A program made the position numbers and the translations under genes. From Hydra vulgaris (lineage: Eukaryota; Cnidaria; Hydrozoa; Anthoathecata; Hydridae), in the NCBI RefSeq assembly GCF_038396675.1, contig NC_088921.1:20655001-20719000 (forward strand): a DNA stretch of 64,000 bases, written 5' to 3'. The notes below the pieces were generated by a model. It saw only the letters and a list, made by a program, of their open reading frames with translations. It was not told the DNA's origin and made no database searches. The number at the start of each line of letters is the position of its first letter. Within the stretch, counting starts at the first letter, position 1. This document shows positions 10,891 through 20,713 of this stretch, piece by piece.

Positions 10891-11907
10891 TTATAGAATT
10901 TTTATTTTTTCGTCAGAAGGTTTTCTTTTTTCATTCTTATTATTATTTACTTCCGTAAATCCGTCGTCAACAGAATCATCCTCCATTTCACAAGCGTCAC
11001 CTTGATTGATTTCTTTTATTATTTTTGATGCACTTATCTCGTTTTGTTTTATTTTGTTTTGATCTGATGGTTTTGCAGAAACTTCGCATATTTTCAATTG
11101 TGTTGGTTCCTCGGTACTCTTGGGTATTAAATCAGGTTCTTGTTGTTCTGGTTTGTCATTTGCTGTGCTTGTTTGTTTATGAAGTGGTTCTGCAGAGCTT
11201 GTTTCGGTTGGGGTTACGATATTTATTTCTGCTTTCTCTTTTACTGGCTGTCCTGTATAAATAGCTCTTACGTAATAGCCCCATACTTTTAAAAACCTTG
11301 GAATATCTTTATACAATTTATCTATAACAGCCATTAGTGTCCCAGAAAAGTACTGCGTTCCTTTAGTTGGAATTGTTTTCATAATAGAGTATGTTTTTAG
11401 ATGTTTTCCTAACCCCTCCTCTTCAAGGTCTTTCTCAATCTGAGCCAGTTTAGCAGCTATTGGTAGACCTAGTATTGACACGTAATCACGTGTGCTCGGT
11501 TTTCGTCTTGGAGTCGAATAGAAGAATCGCTGATGAAAGCCGTTAATGGTCAGACCCCTTTCTAGTAGCCTATTTTTAGCCTTATCAGTTTTCATCACTA
11601 CCTCCAGAAGTTCCCCTTTTCCTCAAAGTTGAGCTCCTTCAAGCTGTTCATCTAGGTTCTCTTTTTCAAGAGAACAAAGAACATCATGAAGAGAAGTTGT
11701 TAACGAAAGCTTACATAAAAGTGTGTTGTCAAGCTTAAAGCAGTCTTTTGTTGATGTTTTCCTTTTTAAAGATGCAGCGTGAGCATAGCTCCTTTCCTGC
11801 GTTATTATATTATTTACTTCCTCGTTAATCGCACCTAAGTCCACTGGGGAATCGTCATTAGGGTTTTCCAATTCAGATACATCATATTTTTCCATAGAAT
11901 TATCCAT
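10891..11907 (-). pseudogene. ORF1 of B1 (one frameshift)
   Basis: It starts MDNSMEKYDVSELE at 11907. RSYAHAASLK lies at about residue 40, followed by LDNTLLCKLSL and the block DEQLEGAQL, then a frameshift at 11600-11623. The second frame (235 codons) holds DYVSILGLPIAAKLAQIEKDL, the GTQYFSGTLMAVI block and GYYVRAIYTGQP, ending in a Lys/Glu/Asn-rich tail with CEMEDDSVDDGFTEV. The last motif recurs in B2. No zinc knuckle is seen. The 299 bases from 10594 to 10890 between the ORFs are T-rich on this strand (A-rich in the element) with no gene. Confidence 0.85.
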
Positions 11908-12105
11908 CTTCTAGGATTTTAATAAAATCTTTGAAAAATTGATTTAAGCGCACAAGGACTCTCAGTATACACTTTATCACTCAGTACGCCCCTCACACCA
12001 CTTATAAGTCCCTCAATACCCACTAAATCCTCAATACTCGCTAATCTCACTATTAAAGGTCACAAGCTCGTCAAAATGCTAATAAATCGCAAGGTTACAC
12101 CAAGA

Positions 12106-12133
12106 GATCTTAGCCAGTAGGCCGAGGAGCGAT
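12106..12133 (-). ncRNA. U2: U2 snRNA gene, 5' fragment nt 1-28
   Basis: It reads ATCGCTCCTCGGCCTACTGG on the minus strand, with two substitutions in stem-loop I. It ends at C28 against B1. Confidence 0.94.
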
Positions 12134-12312
12134 AACTGAACACTGCAGACATAGTCAGACTGACGCCTTCTTCAACAATGTACTTGTGGTTTGAATTAGT
12201 ACGTTTAATCATTTTCGTCGTCTTTATCATCAGCAGCATCATCATCAGCAGCAGCTGAGACCATTGGCGGTGTTGGACACTGTGAAAGTCAAGAATTTTT
12301 TATATTGTCAAT
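12134..12312 (-). promoter_or_regulatory. U2 array spacer / U2 promoter (179 bp)
   Basis: It matches the other complete spacers; the promoter-proximal part has GAAGAAGGCGTCAGTCTGAC. No gene is seen. Confidence 0.75.
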
Positions 12313-12464
12313 CTGGGCCGCGCTCAGCAGTAGTGCAAAGCCGAGGCAACCCGTGGTCGGGTTAAGGTAAACCTATGATAGCGTGATCTAATGCCAAAAA
12401 TCAGAATAATATATGAGCAGGACTGTGCCGGCGTACCAGATATTAAACTGATAAGAACAGATAC
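12313..12464 (-). ncRNA. U2: U2 snRNA gene, 3' fragment nt 36-187
   Basis: A complete 152-nt 3' portion follows a short A-rich tail. Stem-loop II, a Sm-like site and stem-loop IV are visible. It is the 3' flank of the SINE/C1/D1 stack whose 5' flank is U2 nt 1-47 at 15910-15956. Confidence 0.94.
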
Positions 12465-12762
12465 ATTTTTTTATTTTTACCAACCAACTAGAGTGACCTA
12501 AAGCTAAAACAGACTTATACAGGGCTCTAGAACGCGGTGTTATTTGGGAGCCGAGACTCCGTATTTTGGCACATTTAAAGGTTTTTTGGCCCAATTAAGG
12601 GTTTGTTTAGGCCTATTTAAAGTTTTTTTTGCATCTCAGCCGAAACTGAGCAGCGCCAATTTAATGGTTTATTTCCATTTCACGTCCGGAGTGGACGAAT
12701 CATTTTGAGATTTCCGGACGTAGAAAGAGACACTTAAAAAGCGACTACGCCAAGAACCTCTA
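12465..12762 (-). mobile_element. S-type SINE-like element, 5' truncated
   Basis: From its A-rich tail it reads backward through GGTTGGT, GTCACTCTAG, AGAGCCCTGTATAAGTC and GGCTCCCAAATAAC, with two to three copies of TTTAAATnGGCC spacing, to TAGAGGTTCTTGGCG at 12762. The head (GCGGCTCCGG... part seen in other copies) is missing, and the sequence switches directly into a C-type ORF1. It encodes no protein. Full copies lie at 16288 and 52908. Confidence 0.75.
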
Positions 12763-13601
12763 ATACTGAGTAATAGGGCAATTTGTATTTTGGTGTTTTT
12801 TTAAGAATGGGGTAAGTCCGAATATGTTTTTCGTAACCTAGCTCCTCCAAAACCTTTCCGGCAGGAAAGCTACATTTTTCTATAGGTAGTCCAAGAATAG
12901 ATATTGTTACCCTTTTACTGATATTTCTACTAGGTGTTGATTAAAAAAATTGGAGCATTACGCCATAGATGTTTAGCCCTTTTTCAAGGATTGTATTCTT
13001 GACTTTGTCATTTTTCATAACAAGCTCTATGATTGAACCGTTACGTATTTGTTGAAATCCGTTGAGGAATTTGTCATATCCTGCATCTTCAACAGCTGAT
13101 AGAATCTCATTATCGCTATATTTCGTATTTACTTTACTTAAGATGGTATTTTTGAGAAAACTATACTCAATTGAAGTGATATTTTTTGTTGCAGCTTGCC
13201 TATTGGTATTGCTGGCAGCTTGCGCATAAGTTTTTGTTGGAGCTGTAGAAACATCTACTTTCGTATTATCTATTTCGATGGTTGTTTTAGGATCTATTAG
13301 TAATATGGTATGTAGTACTAGCAGTCTTTTAGTCACTCAGTCGCTCAAAGGCCAGTAGACCTCCAGAAGAGGTCTAACCGACCTCTTTACACTCGCACTC
13401 ACTATAATCCACTCGTTGAGGTCTACGATCTCTATAAAACTCTTTGTCACTCAGTGCTCACGAAAAGCCAGTAGACTTTTAAAACAATCGCCTTTGCAAC
13501 CCGTGGACGGGGCAAGGTAAAACCAACAAACCACTCAGAAGGCCAGTAGACCTTTACTATACTAGTTATGACTACTAGCTCGCCTAAATAAACTAAGAAT
13601 C
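12763..13601 (-). mobile_element. ORF1-only element C1, 3' part replaced by the SINE
   Basis: The 5' end follows a 12-bp U2 remnant (13602-13613) with GATTCTTAGTTTATTTAGG, as in C2 and C3. The 5' UTR contains the U2-like segment TTTTACCTTGCCCCGTCC (13495-13522). ORF1 is cut at its PKYK/QYSG region by the S-type sequence. Confidence 0.75.
12785..13336 (-). pseudogene. ORF1 fragment of element C1
   Basis: The homologous start falls near 13306, where ACCATG of the relatives has become ACCATA; an upstream in-frame ATG (13336) reads MTKRLLVLH. The product has TKTYAQAASNTN, LKNTILSKVNTKYS, AGYDKFLNGFQQIRNGS and IELVMKNDKVKNTILEKGLN. A frameshift near 12945 is followed by VTISILGLPIEKCSFPAGKVL. Truncation removes the last third, so whether the special C-terminal domain was present cannot be seen. 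Confidence 0.75.
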
Positions 13602-13613
13602 AAGAACAGATAC
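13602..13613 (-). other. 12-bp U2 remnant (nt 36-47) between stacked elements
   Basis: GTATCTGTTCTT on the minus strand separates the poly(A) of D1 from the 5' end of C1. It is a target-site duplication. Confidence 0.85.
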
Positions 13614-13899
13614 TTTTTTTTCTTATTTTGTTATATTTGGTTTTTGTTTTTATTTTGTTTTGGGTTTTTGTTTTTTTATAAAGATCCTTAAGTGTTTTGG
13701 GAGTAACGCTTGGATGCGACTCTTTAATACTAACGACTTTTTTTTTGCTGAGATTTATATTTGAAAGTTTAATAGAAACTCACTGTTATTTATAAGGTTA
13801 TCAAAGCCAAAAAATTAACTCTGTGCTGTTACTGTTGCATATTGAACTATTAATGGAGAGTTTAGAATGAAATAGTTTAATGTTATTTTCTCAAACTGC

Positions 13900-15813
13900 C
13901 TTTTTATATTTTGCATTCTATATATATCTTATTTCTTGTTTGATGGTTTCAGCCATTTTGTAAGACTTTATTTCTTTATTTTCCTTTAGTTGTGCGTTTC
14001 TAGCACGCCAGAGTTCTGTTATTACTATATTTGTAATGCTTGTATATACTTTTGCTATCTTATCTTCTTTTAAAAGCTCCTCAATGCTTGTTAAAAATAT
14101 AGTTTTTATGATGTTGAAGGATTTTCCTGGACAAAGTTTTTCATAAATAGGTTGTATTTTTTTCCATACTGTCCGTGCTTTTTTACAGTTTGCGAACAGA
14201 TGCAGCGTTAATTCAGTCTGACGACTTGTTTTACATAAGGCATTTCCACGGCCTAGATTTATCCGCCATGCCTTTATTTTTTTCAAAGACAGAAGGCTAT
14301 TCTGCATTAATCTTCATAGTGTGTTTTGACTTGGTCCTTGAGCATACGAATCAAAGCTCCTCATCCAGATTTTGTTCCAAGGTAGGTTTTTTTGGAATAT
14401 TGAGTCCAAGTAACACTCTGTTTTCTTAATCGATGGATTATCTTCATTACTTAAGATAATACTATATATATTTTTTGAGTTTCTATTTTTAATGAGATAT
14501 ATTGCTTCATTAGTATTTAATATATTTACGATGTCTTCATAATAGAACGGAGGCTTATTCAGTGTTTTCGGGTGTTTATTTTCATTCATAAAGTTCCATT
14601 GCTCATATTTATTTGTTGCTATTTTAATTAGGGATGTTGATAAGAAATATTTTTGTAAGTAAAAACTCTCATGTGGTTTTTGAATATCTTTTATAGTAAA
14701 GAGGTGTTTTAATCTAAGGGCGACATTTTGTTTTGATGGATCTATAATACCTAGACCACCTGCTGTTATTGGTTAGTTTAAGATATTTCTCCGTACAGGC
14801 TCTGCATGTTCACTTTGCCACAAATATCTCGAGATCACGCTTTTGATTTTTTTATCAATGAGCTTGTTAACAAGGAAGATATTTGCAGTGAACAAGATTT
14901 TTGACATTGCAAGTACGTTTAAGAACATTCCTTTACACCTTAATAATACATTTCTGTATTGAAAACCTTTCACCTTTCGTTTAAATTTTGTTATGATATT
15001 GTTTCAGTTTTCAGCTGCTGCAAAGGCAAGGTCTGTAAAGAAAGTCATACCAAGTATCTTTATTCCTGTTGAATTGGACCAAGTTATACTATGGTCCTTT
15101 AAGTATTTCTTTTGTATATCGTTTTGGTAGGCTATGTAATCAAAGCCACCCATCGCTAATGCCTTTGTCTTCTATATTGGATCAGTTGCTTGTTCAAAGT
15201 TTTCGATAACTTTGAAAATCTCATCTATGGATGTGTAGTTTCTTGCTGTTATCATTGTATCGTTAGCATATTGTAGTATTTTTAAGTTGTGTTTCGACTC
15301 AGGTAATCTAATACCTTTAATTTTTTTATTTTTGTTTATCTCTAGGCTTAGAGTTTCTGCAACAAGGCAGTAGAGCATCAGAGATATTGGGTCTCCCTGT
15401 CTCACACCTCTGTTTATTTAAAATGGTTTGCCCATATAGCCATTATTTAAAATTATTGATTGTGTATTTTTCATGGTTTGCTTAAGGGCAAGTGTGAAAC
15501 AGGGACCTAAATTATATTTTTCCAATACACGAAATAAAAATCCCGTGTAGACTTTATCAAAGGCTTTCTCTTGATCTATTGAGATCATAAAGCTTTTTAG
15601 ATTTTTTGAGTTTGTATATTCGATAAGATCTCTGACAAGAAATAGGTTTAAGTATATCGTTTTTCCAGAGACCGAACACGTCTGCAAATGTTGTAATATT
15701 TTGCCAAGTACTGTTGACAGTCTCTTAGCAAATGCTTTTTTTAATATCTTATAATCGGCGCACAGGAGTAAAATGGGGCGCCAATTTTTAATGCAAAAAC
15801 ACTTTTTAATCAA
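13900..15813 (-). pseudogene. ORF2 remnant of D1: RT and C-terminus
   Basis: Starting at NWRPILLLCADYK, it keeps SIDQEKAFDKVYTGFL and a frameshift before MRQGDPISLML; the catalytic box reads QYANDTMI, so YADD has become YAND. The C-terminal half has the knuckle-like segment LCKTSRQTELTLHLFANC, where the second Cys of the finger is Ser. At least five frameshifts or stops are present (about 15410, 15170, 14980, 14770, 14310). Confidence 0.85.
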
Positions 15814-15909
15814 GAAAAATTTTTAATCAAGAATTTTTAATCAAGATCCCCAATTTTTAATCAAATTAATTATAATATTAAAAATAAAATTAATCGCCAA
15901 TTTTTAATC
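15796..15909 (-). repeat. Reiterated filler at the D1 5' junction
   Basis: On the plus strand the block TTTTTAATCAAG occurs five times, spaced by CC/ATTAAT-rich sequence and twice preceded by CGCCAA. The same block forms the edge of the last ORF2 bases (GCGCCAATTTTTAATG) and of U2 nt 47. It looks like slipped or template-switched copying at the truncated 5' end. Confidence 0.7.
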
Positions 15910-15956
15910 AAGAACAGATACTACACTTGATCTTAGCCATTAGGCCGAAAAGCGAC
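15910..15956 (-). ncRNA. U2: U2 snRNA gene, 5' fragment nt 1-47
   Basis: This long 5' half retains the branch-point recognition site AAGTGTAGTATC and ends at GTTCTT. The start reads GTCGCTTTTCGGCC, with two substitutions. Its nt 36-47 are repeated at the far side of the stack, a 12-bp target-site duplication. Confidence 0.95.
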
Positions 15957-16135
15957 AACTTAACACTGCAGGCATAGTCGGACTGACGCCGTTTTCAACA
16001 ATGTACTTGTGGTTTGAATTAGTACGTCTAATTATTTTCATCGTCGCCATAATCCGCAGCATCGTCATCAGCAGCCGCTGAGACCATTGGCGATGTTGGA
16101 CAATCTGAAAGTCAAGAATTTTTCTTATTTCCAAT
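15957..16135 (-). promoter_or_regulatory. U2 array spacer / U2 promoter (179 bp)
   Basis: Complete spacer for the U2 copy at 15956, with the GACGGCGTCAG-type proximal region altered to AACGGCGTCAG. No gene is seen. Confidence 0.75.
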
Positions 16136-16287
16136 CTGGGCCGCGCTCAGCAGTAGTGCAAAACCGAGGCAACCCGTGCTCAGGGCAAGGTGAACCGATA
16201 ATCCCATGACCTAATGCCAAAAATCATATTATTATACGAGCCGGATTGTGCGGGCGTACCAGAAATTAAACTGATAGAAACAGATCC
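16136..16287 (-). ncRNA. U2: U2 snRNA gene, 3' fragment nt 36-187
   Basis: The junction reads GGATCTGTTTCTATCAG, two changes from consensus, and stem-loop II is altered (GGTACGCCCGCACAATCCGG). It follows the poly(A) of the SINE at 16288. Confidence 0.93.
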
Positions 16288-16685
16288 TTTTTTTTTTTTT
16301 TTTTTTTACCAACCAACTAAAGTGACCTAAAGCTGAAACCAGACTTACACAGGGCCCTAGAAAGTAGTGTTATTTGGGAGTCAAGATTCCGTATTTTGGC
16401 CCATTTAAGGGTATTTTGGCCCATTTAAGGGTTTGTTTAGGCCCATTTAAGGTTTTATTTGCCACTTAGCGGAAACAGGGCAGCGCCAACTTATTGGTTT
16501 ATCTCCATTTCTCGTCCGGAGTGGACGGATCGCTTTTAGAATTCCGGACGTAAAAGGAGACACTGAAAAAGCTACTACGCCAAGAACCTCTATCGACTTT
16601 AACCGATTTGATCTTGTGCTGTTTATGCTTTCTAACAACACCGAAACCTATAGAGAGATGGTCCGGAGCCGCAATAAGAACAATT
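16288..16685 (-). mobile_element. S-type SINE-like element, full length
   Basis: From head (ATTGCGGCTCCGGACC at 16684) to a 20-base poly(A) (16288-16307) it is about 380 bp. In order it carries ACAGCACAAGATC, TAGAGGTTCTTGGCG, CTACGTCCGG-like boxes, GTTTCCGCTAAGTGGC, three spaced copies of CTTAAATGGGCC, and the tail TAGGGCCCTGTGTAAG. It has no long ORF and no convincing tRNA A/B boxes, so its head is of unknown origin. The tail resembles the 3' end of ORF1-only element F. Confidence 0.8.
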
Positions 16686-16889
16686 AATTTTTTTTTTTTT
16701 TTTTTTTTGCAATTTTTTTTTTTTTATTAATTTTTTTTTTTTTTTAATTTACCAATTAGTCCAAGGCCCTAGAAGGTATTAGTTTATAATTTTTATTTTT
16801 GTTTTGTTGTTATATATTTTTCTTTTTCTTTCATTGTTTTTTCATTTTTGATTTGGTTTTATTTGGTTTTTATTTTTATATCTTTATTT

Positions 16890-18598
16890 TTCTTTAATTT
16901 TGCGTTACTTGCACGCCAGAGTTCTGTTATTACTGTATTTGTAATAATTTTATATACTTTTAGTATCGTATCTCCTTTTTAAAGCTCTTCAATGCTTGTT
17001 AAAAATATAGTTTTTATGATGTTAAAGGATTTTCCTGGACAAAGCTTTATTTCAGATCACATTCTTTAGGTAGAAGACTAACCAAGGCTGTTCTTTGTGA
17101 CCATGATTGTTGTTTGTCCACATTAAAAAGATGTTCGTTTGCCAATTCTGTAAACTGAGACCCATATAGCAGCCAAAATTTTTGATAGAATTCAACGTGG
17201 ATTTCAACAATGCCTGGTGTTTTCCCTGTTTTTAAAGATAGAGCTGCTTCGTGCAATTCTTCAATTGTAATTTTTTTATTTAGATGTATATTTTCTTCAT
17301 CTGAAAGCGGATTTTTAATATTATTTAAGAAAAGTTCTTGTTTTTCTTTGTTTACTATTTTTTCTGAGTACGAGTTAAAATAATACTTTCTTAATGTATT
17401 TTGAACATTTATTGTATCACTGTGAGTTATATCGCCATCGTAGATTTCAGTGATTGTTTTCCTTTTTTGATTAGTTTTCTCCATCATGAAGAGTGATTTT
17501 GAATTTCTCTCCCTCTTCGACTATTTGTTGTTTTGTCCTAATGAAGACGCCTTTGTCTTCTTTTAGTCTTCTTATTTCACTCATTAGCATTGTTACCTTT
17601 TTTTTTGTCTTGCTTTTCTTATTCTTTCTCTATTTCTATTTCTATTTCAAATGATTTGATGATGTTTTCCTTCTCTATCTTTAGTTCTTTTGATCTTTTT
17701 ATTGCGATTTGTTTAATTCCATATTTAACCATTTCCTAAAACTGGTTTGTATTTTCGTATTGGTCCTTGGACGTTTTGTGTTTTTCAAAATCTATTTTAA
17801 TCTAATTTTCAAATTTTAGGTCGTTCAATAGATATATATTGAGGTGCCAGTAACCTGGTCCCCTTTTGTGCGCAACAGATAGTGCGAATCGACATTGGTA
17901 CATTTTATGATAACTCAGTTGAGTCTCAATTATCTTATACGAAATATTATTTGTGATACTCTTTGAAATGTAAATTCTGCCAATACGACTCTTAAATTGC
18001 TTGTCTTCGTAGGTAAAATCTGTACCTAATGGGTTTAGTTTTCTATAGGAATCTATTATTTCATACTTACTAGTAAAATTCTTTAGATTAAACGTTCCTA
18101 AAGAGTTGTTTTTATTTAATGAATCCCCGCCTTGACTGTCTTTTTCCAAATTTTCAACTGTATTGAAATCTCCTGCTAGTATCAACGAGTCGCATATCCT
18201 GAAATGTTTATTTAGGTATCCATAGAATTTTTCTATTTCTGTTGGAACGTTTGGACAATAAACATTGATAATTCTTATGTTGCTGTTATTAATCTTAGCA
18301 TTTGTCGCAATTATCCTACCATTGTTATCTTGAGTAACCTCTCTGAATTTAGTTCTTTTTTTTGTGAGTATTGCGACTCCTTTTACTTTATTTGTGCTAT
18401 GATTCCACAAAGCTGAGCCTTGCGTTAATAGGTGCCATTCCGTTGTCCAGTGTTGTTCTTTTTCATTTATACAGTGTGTTTCTTGTAAACAGAATACATT
18501 ACTGTCATTATTTGCTAGTAAGTTAAAAATTTTTCTTCGTTTCCTATAATGTCGTTAAGACCATTTTCATTGAAAGTTGTAATTTTAACTTCATCCAT
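16890..18598 (-). pseudogene. ORF2 of B2: endonuclease, linker, RT core deleted
   Basis: The ATG at 18598 opens MDEVKITTFNENGLND, where the catalytic-site Asn context is NEN instead of NVN. Endonuclease landmarks are KHTV (altered QETH), RIINVYCPNVP, AGDFNTVEN and RGPGYWHLN. The linker and pre-RT part runs to SQRTALVSLLPKECDLK (17047). Immediately after a TAA the sequence jumps to the C-terminal FNIIKTIFLTSIEEL, deleting all RT catalytic motifs. Several further stops are present, so this copy could never have encoded polymerase after the deletion. Confidence 0.85.
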
Positions 18599-18710
18599 TT
18601 TTTATTGAGGTTTTTTTTTTATTTTGTATTTTTTTTTTGTTTTTAATTGTTTTATCCTTTTTTTGGTTTTTTATTTTATATTTTTGTTTGGTTTTATTTG
18701 TTTTCTATTT

Positions 18711-19869
18711 TTATTTGGTTTTTGCATGGTTTTTAATTAGGTTTTGCATATAATTATATTTTAGTTGACTTTTAGATTCGTTTCTATGCAGATTCGTCAC
18801 TATGTTTGTTCTTTTAGATTCTTGAATTTTGAATTTATCGTCAGTGGGTTTTTTATTTTTATTTTTATTATTTGTTTCCGTGAAACCATCGTCCACAGAG
18901 TCACCATCCGTATCACAAAGATCGTTTTGATTGTTCTCTATCAATATTTTTGTAGAGTTTGTTTCATTTTGTTTTATCTTATTTTCATTTGTTGGTTTTG
19001 TAGTTAAGTCGCTTTTTATCAAAATTTTTTGTTCTTCAAGATTTTTAGTTGTTGTTTTAGGTTCTTGTTGTTCTAAATTTACATCAACTGATTTTGTTTC
19101 TTCATAGGAGGGGTTTGCGGAGCTTGTTACTGGTATTATGTTACTTTCTTGCTTTTTTTCCTTAAATGGTTGTCCTGTATATATAGCCTTTACATTAACT
19201 TTATAAATATAAAGCCTTAACATAATATATGTATAGCCTATAACATAACTTTATAAATCTTGGTATATCTTTATGTAGTTTTTCCATAACAGCCATTAAA
19301 GTACCTGAGTAATACTGGGTTTCTTTAGTCGGTGTTGCTTTCTTGATTGGATACGTTTTTAAATGTTTCCCGTATCCCTCTTCTTCAAGGTCCTTTCCAA
19401 TCTGAGCAAGTTTAGCAGCAATTGGGAGACCTAAGATTGATACGTAAACATGAATGCTCGGCTCTCGTCTTGGTGTTTAGTGAAAAAAGCGTTGATAAAA
19501 ACCGTTAATGGAAAGACCTCTTTCTAAAAATCTATTTTTAGCATTATTTGTTTTCTTAACAATTTTATGGAGTTCTCCCTTTCTTAACAGTTGGGCACCT
19601 TCAAGTTCTTCATCAAGGTTCTCCTCTTCAAGAGAACATAAAACATCATGAAGGGAAACTTTTATTGATAGCTTGCATAACAAAGTTATATCAAGCTTAA
19701 AAAATTCTTTAATAGGTTCTTTATCTTTTGATAACGCAGCTTGAGCATAGCTTCTTTCCTGCATAATTGTTTTATTTATTTCGTCGTTTTGAGGACAAGA
19801 GTCCACCGGGATGTCATCGTTTGGTTTTTCCATTTCAGATGAAGAAGTGCCTTCCATGGAAGAATCCAT
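18711..19869 (-). pseudogene. ORF1 of B2 (frameshift/stop)
   Basis: It starts MDSSMEGTSSSEMEK at 19869. It has RSYAQAALSKDK, LDITLLCKLSI and EEELEGAQLLRKGEL-type residues up to NGFYQRFFH, then a stop at 19477. The next block (VSILGLPIAAKLAQIGKDL region, 19450-19260) is open but out of step, and the last part (19223-18711) carries VKAIYTGQPFKEK and a tail with CDTDGDSVDDGFTET. A small local duplication around 19200-19250 (TTTATAAAGTTATGTTATAGGC-like units) caused part of the damage. The protein is expected to bind RNA. Confidence 0.85.
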
Positions 19870-20050
19870 TTACTTGGCTGTTACTGATACCTTAAGTAAT
19901 AAACTTTCGCTCAATACAAACTTAATCACTCTAAAAATCACTCACACCAGTTACATAACTGCAATACACAGTAAAGTTATATAATCACTAATCACTAAAT
20001 ACGGTTACCAGCTCGTCAAAATGCTAATAAATCCCAAGATGACACCTTTA

Positions 20051-20078
20051 GATCTTATCCATTAGGCTAAAAAGCGAC
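20051..20078 (-). ncRNA. U2: U2 snRNA gene, 5' fragment nt 1-28
   Basis: The start reads GTCGCTTTTTAGCC, and AAGATC at the cut is intact. It is more diverged than the other copies and identical in the mirror copy at 32357. Confidence 0.92.
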
Positions 20079-20488
20079 ACCGCAGACATAGTCGGACTGA
20101 CGCCGTCTTCAACAATGTACTTGTGGTTTGAATTAGTACGTCTAATCATTTTCGTCGTCATCATCAGCAGCAGCAGCTGAGACCAGTAGCGATGTTGGAC
20201 ACTCTGAAAGTCAAAAGTTTTTCTTATTTTTAATCTGGGCCGCGCTCAGCAGTAGTGCAAAGCTGAGACCAATCATTTTCGTCAGCATCATCATCAGCAG
20301 CAGCTGAGACCAGTAGCGATGTTGGACACTCTGAAAGTCAAAAGTTTTTCTTATTTTTAATCTGGGCCGCGCTCAGCAGTAGTGCAAAGCTGAGACCAAT
20401 CATTTTCGTCAGCATCATCATCAGCAGCAGTTGAGACCAGTAGCGATGTTGGACACTCTGAAAGTCAAAAGTTTTTCTTATTTTCAAT
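20079..20488 (-). repeat. U2 spacer expanded by a 127-bp tandem repeat
   Basis: The normal 179-bp spacer is lengthened by reiteration of a 127-128-bp unit (unit borders at 20234, 20362 and 20489). Each unit contains the last about 30 nt of U2 (GCACTACTGCTGAGCGCGGCCC, in parts) plus the first part of the spacer, so three U2 3' ends lie in series. No gene is seen. The same structure is in the mirror copy at 31947-32356. Confidence 0.85.
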
Positions 20489-20640
20489 CTGGGCCGCGCT
20501 CAGCAGTAGTGCAAAGCCGAGGCAACCCGTGGTCGGGACAAGGTAAACCTTTGATCCCATGACCTAATTCAAAAAATCATAGGAATATATGAGCCGAACT
20601 GTGCCGGCGTACCAGATAATAAACTGATAAGAAGAGATAT
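20489..20640 (-). ncRNA. U2: U2 snRNA gene, 3' fragment nt 36-187
   Basis: The junction is decayed to ATATCTCTTCTT, and stem-loop II reads GGCACAGTTCGG. Length is still 152 nt. It is the mirror of 31795-31946. Confidence 0.93.
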
Positions 20641-20672
20641 ATATTTTTTTTTTTTCTTTACATCTAGGGACA

Positions 20673-20674
<2 letters not shown>
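20641..20674 (-). mobile_element. 3' tail remnant of an F element
   Basis: GGTGTCCCTAGATGTAAAG plus an A-run is all that is left here of the F-type tail present in the mirror copy (31765-31794). The body of F has been lost, and E1 joins it through A-runs. Confidence 0.7.

Positions 20675-20713
<39 letters not shown>

Larger units (their letters stand above)
6016..12105 (-). mobile_element. Family B LINE copy B1, chimeric (6.1 kb)
   Basis: The 5' end joins U2 nt 28 (12106) and the 16-base poly(A) (6016-6031) joins U2 nt 36. The element is about 1 kb too long because it carries two overlapping ORF2 pieces joined near 8345-8370: a 5' piece running from endonuclease through the RT palm, and a 3' piece restarting upstream of the RT. 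The 3' UTR (6016-6245) is AT-rich and shows no hairpin repeats. All ORFs are broken. Confidence 0.85.
13614..15909 (-). mobile_element. Family D LINE copy D1, 5' truncated (2.3 kb)
   Basis: A short poly(A) (13614-13621) is joined to the 12-bp U2 remnant. The element keeps only RT to C-terminus of ORF2 and a 3' UTR with GTCGCATCCAAGCGTTAC (near 13720 on the minus strand), a box shared with L and with ORF1-only elements C2 and E1. Its 5' end is a 96-bp repetitive filler joined to U2 nt 47. Confidence 0.85.
16688..20050 (-). mobile_element. Family B LINE copy B2 with internal RT deletion (3.4 kb)
   Basis: The 5' end joins U2 nt 28 (20051). The 3' tail reads TTCTAGGGCCTTGGACTA followed by several A-runs (16688-16750). 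ORF1 is broken, and ORF2 has lost the RT palm and thumb at about 17045. The region from 16751 to 16890 is A-rich 3' UTR. Confidence 0.85.
16311..20664. repeat. Left arm of a 4.4-kb inverted duplication
   Basis: This stretch is the reverse complement of 31765-36197. Coordinates of matching ORFs add to 52566 on both sides (for example 18711-19223 and 33343-33855), and the predicted peptides are identical although both are pseudogenes. It spans the SINE, B2, a U2 promoter and the U2 3' half. The arms differ by a 131-bp duplication, a poly(A) length change and a small SINE deletion, all in the right arm or at its edge. Confidence 0.9.

Noticed and set aside
16680-16750. Poly(T)/poly(A) tracts as microsatellites or terminators
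   Set aside because: They coincide with element 3' ends next to the U2 nt 36 junction or its remnant, so they are retrotransposon tails.
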